Source of the DNA: Rheinheimera sediminis
Lineage (GTDB): Bacteria; Pseudomonadota; Gammaproteobacteria; Enterobacterales; Alteromonadaceae
Direction of reading: 5' to 3'
DNA length: 56,904 nt
Assembly: GCF_004005375.1 (NCBI RefSeq)
Contig: NZ_RZUF01000024.1
Location: forward strand, 1-56,904
This document shows positions 27,211 through 41,711 of this stretch, in pieces (position 1 is the stretch's first letter; the number at the start of each line of letters is the position of its first letter). The notes under the pieces are model-generated. The model saw only the letters and a list, made by a program, of their open reading frames with translations, had not been told where the DNA came from and made no database searches. A program made the translations under genes and the position numbers.

Positions 27211-27611
27211 AGGTTTAGAAATTAGCTCCCTAAAATACCCCGCTTCCACCGCCTTTGCTTTTCCGCTTCTCAAAACCACAACCAAACCTTGCAGCAAGCT
27301 TTCACTAAGCCGTTGATTTTAAACGTAATACTTACATTATGCGATATAGCGCACACTAAAATAAAAACAGACAATACAGCCGTATCACTATCTGTAAAAT
27401 CGCAAAGCTATAGCACTAAAATCAAAAGATCCTGCAAATAGCTGTGAAAAACGAAACTCTGATTATTTACAACGACCTTACGCTGAATCTATGCATCACT
27501 GAGTTGTAGTAGTAAAGCATAACTAGCTGAAAAGAAAAAAGTTGGTTTAATTTATAGTGAACTGATTAAACCAACTAGTTCTAGATTTTTCGCCCTAAGG
27601 ATGTCGGAGCC
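27211..27611. other. gene-free region around the right prophage junction
   Basis: This 400-bp AT-rich stretch holds the right dif-like site and otherwise no open frame with a ribosome site that I can support. The part after 27348 is host DNA leading to the 3' end of maeA. Confidence 0.5.
27320..27347 (-). other. right prophage junction, degenerate dif-like site
   Basis: On the minus strand the site reads XerC arm ATATCGCATAA, centre TGTAAG, and a poor XerD arm TATTACGTTTA. A good XerC arm with a degenerate XerD arm is what a phage attP of the XerC-first type leaves behind. It shares CATTATGCGA (plus strand) with the left site. The XerC arm here should be the original host half. Confidence 0.72.
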
Positions 27612-29300
27612 TTAATGGCCGCTTACTCGTTTATAGTCACGATATTCTGGTTTCCAGAAATTGCGTTCGATTTTTTGCAACAATTCATCGTCACTAATTT
27701 CAAGAGCTAAACCTTGTTTTTGAGCAATCTTCGCCACTTCAAAAGCGATTTTTTTGCTTAACTCCGACAATTCTGACAAGGCCGGCAACAAGGAGCCTTG
27801 ACCAGTATTGGCCAAAGGTGAGGCTGAAGCTAAAGTTTCACTGGCAATACGCAACATCTCGTCACTTATGCGGTTTGCCTTCACTGCGACAACTCCCAAA
27901 CCAATGCCCGGGAAAATATAAGAGTTATTGCACTGAGCTATATGGTAGCTTTTTCCTTTATAAACAACAGGTTTAAATGGGCTGCCAGTTGCGATAATCA
28001 CTTTGCCGTCAGTCCACTTGATCACCTGTTCTGGCGTCGCTTCTACTTGCTTTGATGGATTACTCAACGGGAAAATAATTGGCAATTCACAGTGTTTTTT
28101 CATCGCTGTGATCACTTGCTCAGTAAACAAACCAGGCTGTCCAGATACCCCAATTAAGATATCAGGCTTGGCGCAATTCATTACATCTAATAAAGAAGCG
28201 TATTCGCCACTATAAGCCCAGTCTGTCAAATCTGGTTTTTGCTGCACTAAAGCTTGTTGGAAATCCCGTAAATCAACCATACCGTCAGTTAACAAACCAA
28301 AACGATCAACCATATAAACTTGTTTACGAGCTGTCGCATCATCCAAACCTTCAGTTTTCATCTGACTTATCACTTGTTCTGCTATACCACAACCAGCAGA
28401 ACCTGCACCGACAAAAACAACTTTCTGAGACGACAGTTTTACACCTTTACTGTGACAGGCGGCCAACAAAGAACCTACGGTCACAGCCGCGGTGCCCTGA
28501 ATGTCATCGTTAAAGCAGCAATACTCGTCACGATACCGTTTTAAAATAGGCATAGCATTTGGCTGCGCAAAGTCTTCGAACTGGACCAAAGCTTCTGGCC
28601 AACGACGTTTGACTGCTTTCATAAACTGATCAATAAATGCATCGTATTCTTCGCCGGTAATACGCTTATGTTTTGAACCCATATACACGGGGTCATTCAG
28701 CAGTTTTTCGTTGTTAGTACCCACATCCAGCATCACAGGTAAGGTATAAGCCGGACTGATACCACCGCAGGCTGTATACAAAGACAACTTACCGATGGAA
28801 ATACCCATACCGCCAACGCCCTGGTCGCCTAAACCCAGTACACGTTCGCCATCTGTGACTACTATGACTTTTACTTTTTTCTTGGTAACGCTGCGCAGTA
28901 TGTCATCCATATGCTCACGTTCACTGTATGACACAAAAATACCACGGGCGCTGCGGTAAATTGCGGAGAAACGCTCACAGGCGTCCCCTACTGTTGGCGT
29001 ATAAATCACAGGGATCATTTCTTCCAAGTGCTCTTTCACCAGACGATAAAACAAGGTTTCGTTTTTATCGTGAATAGCACGCAGATAAATATGTTTATTG
29101 ATTGGCTCAGCAAAGCTGGAGTATTGCATATAAGCACGCGCCAGTTGCTGTTCAATAGTTTCGTAACGTGGAGGCAATAAACCAATCAGGTTAAAAGCAA
29201 TACGCTCTTCTTTGGTGAAGGCGCTGCCTTTATTCAACAACGGAGTTTCTAATAAAGCTGGACCTGCATAGGAGGTATAAAGAGGTTGTTTCGTACTCAT
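27612..29300 (-). CDS. maeA: NAD-dependent malic enzyme
   Basis: The 562-residue protein parallels E. coli Mae[19 protein letters not shown] at the start, the active-site [35 protein letters not shown], the metal-binding FEDFAQPNA and [11 protein letters not shown], and the dinucleotide fold [14 protein letters not shown]. It oxidatively decarboxylates malate to pyruvate, linking the TCA cycle to pyruvate. It is transcribed alone on the minus strand toward the prophage. Confidence 0.96.
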   Translation of the reverse strand: MSTKQPLYTSYAGPALLETPLLNKGSAFTKEERIAFNLIGLLPPRYETIEQQLARAYMQYSSFAEPINKHIYLRAIHDKNETLFYRLVKEHLEEMIPVIYTPTVGDACERFSAIYRSARGIFVSYSEREHMDDILRSVTKKKVKVIVVTDGERVLGLGDQGVGGMGISIGKLSLYTACGGISPAYTLPVMLDVGTNNEKLLNDPVYMGSKHKRITGEEYDAFIDQFMKAVKRRWPEALVQFEDFAQPNAMPILKRYRDEYCCFNDDIQGTAAVTVGSLLAACHSKGVKLSSQKVVFVGAGSAGCGIAEQVISQMKTEGLDDATARKQVYMVDRFGLLTDGMVDLRDFQQALVQQKPDLTDWAYSGEYASLLDVMNCAKPDILIGVSGQPGLFTEQVITAMKKHCELPIIFPLSNPSKQVEATPEQVIKWTDGKVIIATGSPFKPVVYKGKSYHIAQCNNSYIFPGIGLGVVAVKANRISDEMLRIASETLASASPLANTGQGSLLPALSELSELSKKIAFEVAKIAQKQGLALEISDDELLQKIERNFWKPEYRDYKRVSGH

Positions 29301-29445
29301 GGGGATCTCTCAAAACAAGCCTGCTGGCTCAAATTGCTGCCGATCATAACAGGTCTGACTAAAGCGGCAACCTCACATTGGGTAAAGTGTTGTTAAATGA
29401 CGATCATTTCATTCTGGTCAGACCTGAGTATTGCATTTTTAACCC

Positions 29446-31234
<1,789 letters not shown>

Positions 31235-31244
31235 GGCTGTTATT

Positions 31245-31265
31245 GGGAGCTTTTGGGCTCCCTTT
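31245..31265 (+). terminator. weak hairpin between astC and astA
   Basis: GGGAGC and GCTCCC form a 6-bp stem followed by TTT. It may attenuate readthrough into astA. Confidence 0.45.
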
Positions 31266-31310
31266 CACTTACATCACCCAGAATAAGAACTAAGCAGGAA
31301 TACTGAATTT

Positions 31311-33823
<2,513 letters not shown>

Positions 33824-33907
33824 AGCTGAACCAGATCAACATAATAAGCTGGCAAGGTCGCTACACTTGTCAGATAGAACACCATAATCAACAGAGCAGG
33901 ACTCGTT

Positions 33908-34711
33908 ATGCATACTGATGTGAAAGAACTGTTTAACCAACTTTGGGCAAACTACCTGGAAGTGACTCCTTCTGCGAAAAAAATTCACGCCATTTTAGGC
34001 TCATCGCAACAAGACGATGTGATCAACGATCACATAGCACTTCGTACTTTTAATATCGAAAAAGTGGGTCTGGAAAAGCTTGCTGCGCACTTATTGGCAT
34101 TAGGTTATACCGAAGGTGGCGAATACCACTTTGAAGCGAAAAAACTGTATGCAAAACATTTTGAACATCAAGACTCAACCTTACCAAAAGTTTTTATTTC
34201 TGAATTGTTGCTAGAAAAATGCTCACCCGAGTTGCAAAGCATAGTACGTAAACTGGTTGATCAAATCCCAGAAGATGCCGTCACAGCAGATAACTTTCTC
34301 TACTCAGGCCGTCACTGGAGTATTGACCAGGCAAGCTATGAAACTTTGTTGGCGGAAAGTGAATACGCCGCCTGGATGTCTGTCTGGGGTTACCGTGCCA
34401 ATCATTTTACGGTCAGCGTCAATGCACTGAACAACTATGAGACTTTAGAGTCGGTTAATCAGGCTTTAAAGGATGCAGGTTTTCCATTAAATACCTCAGG
34501 TGGCGAAATCAAAGGCACACCAGAAGTGTTACTGGAGCAGTCTTCGACTTTAGCGGACGAAGCACCTGTTACATTTACAGATGGCACCCGCAATATTCCA
34601 AGTTGCTTCTACGAATTTGCCCGTCGTTATCCAATGGCTAATGGCCAGCTGTACGGTGGCTTTGTTGCGGCTTCTGCGGATAAAATCTTCGAAAGCACCA
34701 ATGTGCGTTAA
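33908..34711 (+). CDS. DUF1338 family protein (VOC-fold, HglS-like)
   Basis: The 267-residue protein has the DUF1338 pattern: NDHIALRTFNIEKVGLEKLA near residue 40, a middle VFISELLLEKCSPEL, WGYRANHFTVSVN, and FYEFARRYP near the C-terminus, giving the His-His-Glu set of the vicinal-oxygen-chelate fold. The family includes metal-dependent 2-oxoadipate dioxygenase/decarboxylase (HglS) of lysine catabolism. Placement after astD suggests amino-acid catabolism; its substrate here is unknown. Confidence 0.85.
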   Translation: MHTDVKELFNQLWANYLEVTPSAKKIHAILGSSQQDDVINDHIALRTFNIEKVGLEKLAAHLLALGYTEGGEYHFEAKKLYAKHFEHQDSTLPKVFISELLLEKCSPELQSIVRKLVDQIPEDAVTADNFLYSGRHWSIDQASYETLLAESEYAAWMSVWGYRANHFTVSVNALNNYETLESVNQALKDAGFPLNTSGGEIKGTPEVLLEQSSTLADEAPVTFTDGTRNIPSCFYEFARRYPMANGQLYGGFVAASADKIFESTNVR

Positions 34712-34739
34712 CAGCTAAAGCTGCTCAATAAAGGCTGGA

Positions 34740-35300
34740 TCACTGTATAAAATATCCGGCCTTTATTTTTTCCCAATAGACCCCAGCGGCTTCAGCGCTA
34801 TAACCTTGTGATAAAACATTTATAAAACCATGAGGATAAGGTACAAGGCTCTGTTTTAGATTAGCTTTATCCGCTAATGCGCTCATCAACTCCGGCACCG
34901 AAAAATGTGTTTCTTCAGCAAATATAAGTTCTGTTGGATAAAACGGTGTCAGATGAGTCATCTGCCGAATCTGGCTACCATAAAAACCAACGCAAGCTTT
35001 GATTGTCAACTGTTTAGATGCAAGATTCATCCAACAAGCTGCGGCACCGGCACTAAAACCAAGCAAAAATACAGGTTGTTGTTGTACTGCATATTCAGTT
35101 AAACACCTATTGAGTTTATAGGTGTAGGCATCAAGACCTCCATGCTGCAGAAAATACTGATACGCATGGTGATCGTCTGAAAATACCGGCGGCTGATGAT
35201 CGTAAGGTTGTATACAGACATAGTCAGAATGAAGCTGCTCAAACTGCAGTAACAATTCAGACTGGGCTCCAAAAATATCAGTCACAATTACAAGTAGCAT
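34740..35300 (-). CDS. small alpha/beta hydrolase (dienelactone hydrolase-like)
   Basis: The ATG at 35300 gives 186 residues (MLLVIVTDIFGAQSEL); a longer form from 35381 lacks hydrolase similarity at its N-terminus. The nucleophile elbow is GFSAG, with the catalytic His in YPHGFIN and an acidic residue probably in LIFAEETHF. The VTDIFG opening resembles dienelactone hydrolases. It is transcribed convergently with the DUF1338 gene. Substrate unknown. Confidence 0.72.
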   Translation of the reverse strand: MLLVIVTDIFGAQSELLLQFEQLHSDYVCIQPYDHQPPVFSDDHHAYQYFLQHGGLDAYTYKLNRCLTEYAVQQQPVFLLGFSAGAAACWMNLASKQLTIKACVGFYGSQIRQMTHLTPFYPTELIFAEETHFSVPELMSALADKANLKQSLVPYPHGFINVLSQGYSAEAAGVYWEKIKAGYFIQ

Positions 35301-35517
35301 GTGGCCCGTCTCTCCCTGTTCGAATGCACAGTTTCCTTCGGCACTAGCGGCTGAGAACACCTGGCCAGAACATGGTTCCATAGTAAAAATAGCGCTTTAG
35401 ATTAATACAATGCGCAATGAATAGCCATCCAAACATCCGCAGACCTCGTTGTCATAATAGTGAAACCTCCGACCTCTACTCTGTTTTCGCATGGATCTTA
35501 GCGGAGATAGAAGTAGT

Positions 35518-37824
35518 ATGAATATCGCCAGAAAATTAACCTTCGGTGCAGGCTTATTAACTGTCATGGCGGTTATTTTATCCGCCAGCGCCAGTGGTTT
35601 ATTAGCTTTAAAAGACAGTTCTGATGCTGTACATCAAAGTGCTGAACAACAATTTCAGGCTCTTGCTGCCAGCAGACATACTATGCTGATGACCCAGCTT
35701 GAAAGTCAGCAACAATTACTCAATGCCCTGGCACACAATCGTTTGACTCAGGAAGCCATTTACAGCTTTAAGAATCCTTTTGTATCCTATCGTTACGAAG
35801 TTTCGGCACCTAAGATGGATGAGTTAAAACAGCAAATGGGCGACTGGTATGCTGCAAAGTACCAGGCTTATTATCAGGATCAGACCCAGGGGCTCTCAGC
35901 TCCTGCCACTCTATGGCTGGAAAAATCAAAGTTCGAAACTTTATTGCTGCAAAAATTTTATGTTGCCGATAACCCGCAGCCTCTGGGCAAGCAACAGCTG
36001 TTAGAAGACCTCAGCGATGGCTCTGTTTATGGCCAGCAGCATAAAAAGTATCACAGCAGCTTTAAGGAAATAGTTGACCGCTATGGCTTTCAGGATCTGA
36101 TGTTGGTCGATGCCAATAGTCTGGACGTGCTGTATAACGTCAATAAAGGACCTGTTTTTGCCAGTAACTTACAGAATGGTGCCTTTGCTGAAACTGAACT
36201 GGCCATTTTAGTTAGGGACCTGAAATTAAAACCTAAAGCAGGCTTGCAGATTTCTGCTATCAGCGCCTTCTCTGGCGCTTTCCAACAACAAGTATTATTT
36301 TTTGGCGTGCCTGTATTCCACCCAACTAGTGCAGATAATCCTATAGGTTTTTTGATAGCTCAATACCCTGTAAGTCGTTTTACAGATTTGATGACCGCCA
36401 ATCAAAAATGGCAGGATCTAGGCTTAGGCCAAACAGGAGATTTGTATCTTGTAGACGAAAATCACAAGCTGGTTACAGAAATAAGACCTTATCTTACCGA
36501 CAAATCAAATTTTATAGCCAACTATCCCGAGTTCAAAGTCGGACCTTATGGCTTAGGCGGTCATACCAAGCTGCAACTGCCACAAATTAAAGCCGCTTTA
36601 TCAGGTCAGTCCGGAGTGGCTGAAGCTGAAGATTACAGAGGTATAGATTCACTGATCAGCTGGCGTCCGATGCAGATTGGTCCTCAGCGCTATGCCCTTA
36701 TTGTGCAACAAAATTTGACTGAAAGCATGGCAGCCGTCAGTACCATTAGAACCAACTTGATTTTAAGTACCCTACTCTCAGTGCTACTACTTGGCATACT
36801 GGTGGTTTTACTGGTATTTGTGCTAGCACGACGCTTTGCCAAACCTATGCTGACGCTACATCAGAGTATAGAGAACTCAGCCAAGTCTCATGATTTAACA
36901 GTGCGCTTTAAACTTGAGTCAAACGACGAGTTAGCTGATATAGGGATTGCATTGAATAAGTTATTTTCTGCTTTCGGTGCCTTAGTTGCTAAGCTTTCAA
37001 CGACTTCTGAGCAAAGTGCGTCTGCAGCGACTCAAAACCTGCACATAAGCCAAGGTTGTAAAAACTCAGCGATGCAACAAGGAATGGCCATAGCTCAGCT
37101 CTTGCAGCAGTCTCAACAACTGGACCTGCAACTTCAAAGCTCAGCAGAACTATTACGTAATTCAGCCAGCCAGACAAATCATGCCAACCAACAAGCCGAT
37201 TCCGGCTATAAAGCTGTCGAATTAGTCGCCAGCTCAATGCGGCATCTTGCTACTCAAGTCAGTTCTTCCGGTCAGAGTATGGATCACTTACGCTCAGCTG
37301 CAACAGATATAGTCACAGTACTTGACACAATCAAAGGAATTTCAGAACAAACCAACTTGCTCGCGCTCAATGCTGCTATCGAAGCAGCCCGTGCCGGAGA
37401 ACATGGCCGGGGTTTTGCTGTTGTCGCAGACGAAGTGAGGCGTTTATCAGGCAGCACCCGGCAAGCTACGATGGAAATTCAACATATGTTAGATCGATTA
37501 ATGAGTACAGTGGATGAAACCGCGCTTGATTTAGCCAAAGAGCGGCAAAGTGCCGAACTTTGTGTCACGGGTTCTGAACAGGCTCTGGATGCGTTGGGTG
37601 AAATTAAACAGCTGATTGCGCAAGTCAGTACTGATACTGCGCAGATAGCTCAGGCCAGCGAACGACAATACCAGCAAAATCAGCAAATGCGTGACGAACT
37701 GATAGCGGTACAAGGATTGGCAGAACGTACCGAGCAAGCCATGTCTGAACTAAACCACACTGCTAAAGAGCAGGAACAACTTGCTACTGAATTATTAACA
37801 AACGCCAGAGCGTTCCGGATTTAA
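35518..37824 (+). CDS. methyl-accepting chemotaxis protein, membrane-bound with dCache-like sensor
   Basis: The ATG with GGAGATAG upstream gives 768 residues; an ATG nine codons earlier is possible. One membrane helix (about 8-33) precedes a roughly 370-residue periplasmic sensor of dCache type, then a second helix ([23 protein letters not shown]), a HAMP domain, and a signalling domain with the conserved hairpin tip [38 protein letters not shown]. It senses an unknown ligand and controls CheA. No CheR/CheB docking pentapeptide is seen at the C-terminus. Confidence 0.93.
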   Translation: MNIARKLTFGAGLLTVMAVILSASASGLLALKDSSDAVHQSAEQQFQALAASRHTMLMTQLESQQQLLNALAHNRLTQEAIYSFKNPFVSYRYEVSAPKMDELKQQMGDWYAAKYQAYYQDQTQGLSAPATLWLEKSKFETLLLQKFYVADNPQPLGKQQLLEDLSDGSVYGQQHKKYHSSFKEIVDRYGFQDLMLVDANSLDVLYNVNKGPVFASNLQNGAFAETELAILVRDLKLKPKAGLQISAISAFSGAFQQQVLFFGVPVFHPTSADNPIGFLIAQYPVSRFTDLMTANQKWQDLGLGQTGDLYLVDENHKLVTEIRPYLTDKSNFIANYPEFKVGPYGLGGHTKLQLPQIKAALSGQSGVAEAEDYRGIDSLISWRPMQIGPQRYALIVQQNLTESMAAVSTIRTNLILSTLLSVLLLGILVVLLVFVLARRFAKPMLTLHQSIENSAKSHDLTVRFKLESNDELADIGIALNKLFSAFGALVAKLSTTSEQSASAATQNLHISQGCKNSAMQQGMAIAQLLQQSQQLDLQLQSSAELLRNSASQTNHANQQADSGYKAVELVASSMRHLATQVSSSGQSMDHLRSAATDIVTVLDTIKGISEQTNLLALNAAIEAARAGEHGRGFAVVADEVRRLSGSTRQATMEIQHMLDRLMSTVDETALDLAKERQSAELCVTGSEQALDALGEIKQLIAQVSTDTAQIAQASERQYQQNQQMRDELIAVQGLAERTEQAMSELNHTAKEQEQLATELLTNARAFRI

Positions 37825-37840
37825 TTCAATCCAAAAAAAA

Positions 37841-37864
37841 GCCCCGGTTGATCCGGGGCGCTTT
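37841..37864. terminator. terminator after the chemoreceptor gene
   Basis: GCCCCGG/CCGGGGC with loop TTGAT, flanked by a run of A on the left and CGCTTTT on the right, lies between convergent genes and can serve both. Confidence 0.85.
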
Positions 37865-37889
37865 TCAGACTAAACAGAACAAGCTTAAC

Positions 37890-38774
37890 TTAACCTTCAA
37901 AAGAACGGCTTTGTAATGCCTGGATCCTTTTATCCAAAGGTGGATGACTCATAAACAGCTCAGAAGGCGCAGGTTTAGCCGCCAGACCAAACGCCGTCAT
38001 TGAACCCTGTAACTGGCTTTCATGATTACCTTTCAAACGTTGTAACGCTGCGACCATTGCCTCTGAACCCACTAAACGGGCAGCACCAGCATCGGCTTTG
38101 TATTCACGCTGACGAGAGAACCACATCACAATAATACTGGCCAGTACGCCAAAGATCATTTCCAACACAAACACAGTGATCATGTAACTGATACCACCGC
38201 CCTGACTTTCCTCTTCATCGTTGGAGCGAAAGAAGTTATCAATAATGCCAGCGACTACGCGAGCAAAGAAAATAACAAAGGTATTCACCACACCCTGAAT
38301 AAGGGTCAAAGTGACCATATCCCCGTTTGCCACATGTGATACTTCATGCGCAAGTACAGCTTCAGCTTCCTGCTGTGTCATCGCCTGCAATAAACCTGTG
38401 CTGACAGCGACCAAGGCGTTATTTCGGCTCATACCAGTGGCAAAGGCATTAATTTCCGGCGAATCATAAATAGCCACTTCCGGCATGCCAATACCTGCCT
38501 GCTTGGCCTGGCGTTGCACTGTGCTGACCAGCCAGTGTTCAGTCGCGTTTGACGGTTCTGTGATCACCACAGCGCCCGTTGAACGTTTGGCCATCCATTT
38601 CGACATAGCTAAAGAAATAAAGGATCCACCAAAACCAAAGACTGCAGCAAATATCAACAACCCACCCATGCTGCGGTTATCAATACCAAAGACTTTAAAC
38701 ACGATACTCAAAACGATGCTCAGCACTAACATCACAGCTAAGTTCGTGATTAGAAATAGTACTATACGTTTCAT
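37890..38774 (-). CDS. htpX: membrane protease HtpX
   Basis: The 294-residue M48 metalloprotease has two N-terminal membrane helices, the zinc motif HEVSH (143-147), two further helices, and a downstream zinc Glu in [16 protein letters not shown]. HtpX degrades misfolded inner-membrane proteins together with FtsH. Confidence 0.96.
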   Translation of the reverse strand: MKRIVLFLITNLAVMLVLSIVLSIVFKVFGIDNRSMGGLLIFAAVFGFGGSFISLAMSKWMAKRSTGAVVITEPSNATEHWLVSTVQRQAKQAGIGMPEVAIYDSPEINAFATGMSRNNALVAVSTGLLQAMTQQEAEAVLAHEVSHVANGDMVTLTLIQGVVNTFVIFFARVVAGIIDNFFRSNDEEESQGGGISYMITVFVLEMIFGVLASIIVMWFSRQREYKADAGAARLVGSEAMVAALQRLKGNHESQLQGSMTAFGLAAKPAPSELFMSHPPLDKRIQALQSRSFEG

Positions 38775-39201
38775 AACAACCTCTGTAATTCAGGAAACCT
38801 ACTAAGTTCTATACCTAAGTAATTTGGAGTTGCAGCGAGGCGACAAGCCAGTGAGTGCCCGGGAGCATAGTAAACCTATGTGATCGGGCCGAGTGGCATA
38901 GTCAACAAAGCTGCAGCTTCAAGTACGACGCTAAAAACGCCTGTTGCTAAAAAAGCCCCTGTTTCATTGCTGGAACAGAGGCAAAGGGCGGATAAATGAC
39001 CACAACAAGTACGTATTGGTTCTGCACAACCCATCAGCAGCTTCTCGTCATACTTCTGGGTTACTCAAGGAACGACTTGATAATAAGCCGGATAGAGTTA
39101 CAAGGTAAAATCGAATATAACGAACGAAATGACAGTTAAAAACTTATCATATGGCAGGCACTTTTCATCTTGGAACACGACTGAAACAAGCCGGTAGGAT
39201 C
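38775..39201. other. gene-free intergenic region with a palindromic repeat
   Basis: No supported gene lies between htpX and the next receptor gene. The left part holds a palindromic repeat. A second imperfect hairpin (GCCCCTGTTTC / GGAACAGAGGC) lies near 38955-38982. The remainder shows nothing I can assign. Confidence 0.5.
38824..38922. repeat. dispersed-type palindromic intergenic repeat, about 100 bp
   Basis: Outer arms TTGGAGTTGCAGC and GCTGCAGCTTCAA pair at 11 of 13 positions; inside, CCCG/CGGG and CATAG/CTATG pair around TAAAC. I recall near-identical intergenic repeats in Shewanella and other Alteromonadales genomes. Only one copy is in this window, so repetitiveness is from memory. 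Confidence 0.6.
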
Positions 39202-39227
39202 AAAAAAGCCAGTTAGTAAAAACTGGC
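39202..39227 (-). terminator. terminator of the CZB chemoreceptor gene
   Basis: On the minus strand GCCAGTT/AACTGGC is followed by a T run (rc of CAAAAAA). It lies 33 bp past the stop codon. Confidence 0.75.
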
Positions 39228-39259
39228 CTCTTCAATTTGAATATAAAGCAAGGTGAGAT

Positions 39260-40363
39260 TTAACAGCCGATTTTATCTACGGTAACCACTTGGTTCTGCA
39301 TTGCAGTTAAAGCATCTGTTACTTTTAAAGACGCCTGTTCCATCTGTGCCAAATACATTGCCATTTTGCCCTCTTCGTCATTGGAGCCTGCTTCCAGGGC
39401 CTGACGGCCTAAGTCATGCACTGCTTTGTGTGGCTGATCAATAGATTTAAAGGCAGGTAAATGACTGTAGTTCGCGGCACCCTGCCCCTTGAAATACCAT
39501 TGCCCCAACCGACACTCGGTATGCAAATTGACCTTAGAAGTGAAGTCGCCTTTTGCTATCAGGCTATAAACAGCATTTTTCCAAACAACGTGGTCCAACT
39601 TCACTGTATTTAAAAATGCAACAGTTGCCGAATCATTGATAACGTTTTGCATATGGCTGGAACAATTCACCACATCAGTCACTACTGCATCAATTTGTTG
39701 TGACGACACACTCACTTCAGCTGCACTTTGTAAACTCTGAATTGCACTTTGTTCTATCTGCTGAGTTTGACTGATCATTTGTTTAATCAGTTGCTCTATC
39801 TGAGTGGACGCCTGATGGGCTTTGCTCGCAAGAGTTCTCACTTCATCCGCGACTACAGCAAAACCCCGTCCAGCCTCGCCAGCCCTTGCGGCTTCAATAG
39901 CAGCATTGAGTGCCAATAAATTGGTTTGATCTGAAATTTCCTGAATGCTGGAAATAAGCTGATTGACGGATTGAGAGCTCTGACCCAGCAATCGTACGCT
40001 TTCAGCACTATGTTCGGCGTCTTTACGGATCACCTGGGCCCTGTTTGACAACTGTGCTATCGCCTGACGAGTCTGACTGAATACATCAGACATCCGCACC
40101 AGAGATTGCTTTTCTTCAGACAACTGATTAGCGTTTTCCAGTAAAGCTGCTCGTATAGCTTCGAGCATCGAACCACCGGCTAATTGCTGGGTTCTGACTT
40201 GCATTGTTGCCTGCAGCGTCAGTTCTAGCTGTTGTAGTTCAGCTGCCAGACGCAGCTGTTCGGCTTGGGCCTCTCGTCGCTCTGATTCTAGTTGCTGCGC
40301 TTGCTGCAGCACTTGCAATTTCAGCTGCGCATTTTCTGCTTTATATTTTTTATCGAACCACAT
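39260..40363 (-). CDS. cytoplasmic chemoreceptor with C-terminal CZB zinc-binding domain
   Basis: The 367-residue protein has no membrane helix. An N-terminal Gln/Glu-rich coiled coil (1-60) leads into an MCP signalling hairpin ([39 protein letters not shown]). A C-terminal CZB domain has the expected ligands: His in LDHVVWKN, Cys in CRLGQWYF, and His residues in HLPAF and [11 protein letters not shown] receptors (such as TlpD or the CZB of DgcZ) respond to zinc and to oxidants such as hypochlorous acid. Partner kinases are elsewhere. Confidence 0.9.
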   Translation of the reverse strand: MWFDKKYKAENAQLKLQVLQQAQQLESERREAQAEQLRLAAELQQLELTLQATMQVRTQQLAGGSMLEAIRAALLENANQLSEEKQSLVRMSDVFSQTRQAIAQLSNRAQVIRKDAEHSAESVRLLGQSSQSVNQLISSIQEISDQTNLLALNAAIEAARAGEAGRGFAVVADEVRTLASKAHQASTQIEQLIKQMISQTQQIEQSAIQSLQSAAEVSVSSQQIDAVVTDVVNCSSHMQNVINDSATVAFLNTVKLDHVVWKNAVYSLIAKGDFTSKVNLHTECRLGQWYFKGQGAANYSHLPAFKSIDQPHKAVHDLGRQALEAGSNDEEGKMAMYLAQMEQASLKVTDALTAMQNQVVTVDKIGC

Positions 40364-40513
40364 ACGAACCCCTTTGGCAACTTCGTGGCTGATAGTACAA
40401 GAGCCAGAATATTCAAAGCAATAGTTCTACTTGTGCTAAATCAATAAAATGAAAAACTAAAGAGGCTCACCCAGGGTGGAAAGAGGTAAGCCTGTGAATG
40501 GATGATGGAAAAC

Positions 40514-40981
40514 CTAACCTAATAAGCTTCTGAGCATCCATGCATTTTTCTCATGCACCTGCATACGCTGTGTTAATAAATCTAATGTAGGTTCATCAGA
40601 CGCTTTATCAGCAACAGGCACAATAGCACGCGCTGATTTTGCCAAAGCTTCCTGACCTTTCACCAGATCTTTGATCATATCCTGAGCATTCGGAATACCA
40701 TCCGCTTCTTTAATGCTGGTCAATTTGGCAAACTCTTTGTAAGAACCAGGTGCAAATTCACCTAAAGCACGAATGCGTTCTGCAATCAAATCCACTGCTA
40801 GCGACAGCTCAGTGTACTGAGTTTCAAACAACACATGCAGCGTCTGGAACATAGGACCTGTCACGTTCCAGTGGTAATTATGTGTTTTCAGATACAATGT
40901 ATATGTATCAGCCAATAACACAGCTAAACCATCAGCAATGGCTTTACGATCGTTATCTTCAATACCAATATTAATTTTCAT
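40514..40981 (-). CDS. dps: Dps-family ferritin-like protein
   Basis: The 155-residue protein shows the Dps ferroxidase pattern: [34 protein letters not shown], and a C-terminal [17 protein letters not shown]. Dps forms a 12-mer that stores iron and consumes peroxide, protecting DNA. Its neighbour, the CZB receptor, may also sense oxidants, but the two are separate units. Confidence 0.94.
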   Translation of the reverse strand: MKINIGIEDNDRKAIADGLAVLLADTYTLYLKTHNYHWNVTGPMFQTLHVLFETQYTELSLAVDLIAERIRALGEFAPGSYKEFAKLTSIKEADGIPNAQDMIKDLVKGQEALAKSARAIVPVADKASDEPTLDLLTQRMQVHEKNAWMLRSLLG

Positions 40982-41279
40982 AAGAAACTCCGTGTTGCTG
41001 AAATAACGCTGTTACCCTAGCACATCTAAAGCGGCACGCTCAATGAAACAAAGGGTTAACCTGTTCTTAATCAATGGGATTGAATTAAGAGAAAACAAGG
41101 ATGCAGACCAAAATTAAGCTTTTAATCTGCATATCTGCTGTATCACTTTGCCGATTTCACCAGGCAAAACTGCTTGTGCCCTCGTTGCAACAGCCAGTAC
41201 TGGTAATGAAGCGGCTTTATGTCAGACATCTTCAGGTCTTGTTGCATCACTTCACCATTACACCTTATGGCTTTGGAGC
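40982..41279. other. dps upstream region and unassigned DNA
   Basis: The first 100 bases should hold the dps promoter. From 41101 a plus-strand frame is open, but it has no ribosome site, recognisable domain or start context, so I regard it as spurious. The stretch lies beside two decayed genes and may itself be remnant DNA. Confidence 0.4.
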
Positions 41280-41609
41280 TCACCAAGTCTCTTGCTTTAC
41301 TTTTGGAAGTAGCCAGTCTGCATAATTAACCAGCTGCAGCGGTTCTGATAACACGGCTTGCAACAGCTCCGTGATTTGACAACCAAGCTGTTCAGTCCAG
41401 GTTTGAATACTTTTTGTGTCGTTTAAATTGCGCTCTGTGGCTTTAAAGCCTGGATCGCCGATAAAACCTGTAGCCCCACCTATTAACGCTATAACGTGAT
41501 GGCCTGCATCCTGAAAACGTTTCAGCATCAACAAAGGCACCAAATGACCTATATGCAGGCTGCCCGCTGTAGGATCAAAACCACAGTACAGGGTTTGCTT
41601 ACCGCTGCT
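41280..41609 (-). pseudogene. tyrS: remnant of tyrosyl-tRNA synthetase N-terminal half
   Basis: Translation on the minus strand gives [45 protein letters not shown] and FKATERNLN, the class I HIGH-motif core of TyrS. The usual N-terminus upstream is degraded, with an in-frame TAA, and the frame ends after about 110 residues at [16 protein letters not shown]. The KMSKS half and tRNA-binding domain are missing. A full tyrS must lie elsewhere. Confidence 0.85.
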
Positions 41610-41711
41610 GTTGTCATTGGCTGCTCTCTTTCTAAAGATAAACTGAAAAGCAGCAGCTTAAAGCTCAGGTGCAGAAAAAGGCATGTCCCTAAAGGGCTAA
41701 GAAAGGCGTTT

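Larger units (their letters stand above)
19826..27336. mobile_element. complete filamentous (inovirus) prophage integrated at dif
   Basis: The 7511-bp element lies between two dif-like sites that share a 10-bp core, CATTATGCGA (19824-19833 and 27335-27344). Its gene order is regulator (minus), two early proteins, gene II-type replication initiator, ssDNA-binding protein, three tiny membrane proteins including the major coat, pIII-like, pVI-like and Zot-like proteins, a hairpin-rich intergenic region, and one cargo gene. No integrase or secretin is encoded, so it probably uses host XerCD for integration and a host secretin for export, as CTX- and VGJ-type phages do. All major genes look intact. 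Confidence 0.9.

Noticed and set aside
41101-41325. Plus-strand 74-codon frame between dps and the tyrS remnant
   Set aside because: No ribosome site or domain; its last part is antisense to the tyrS remnant.
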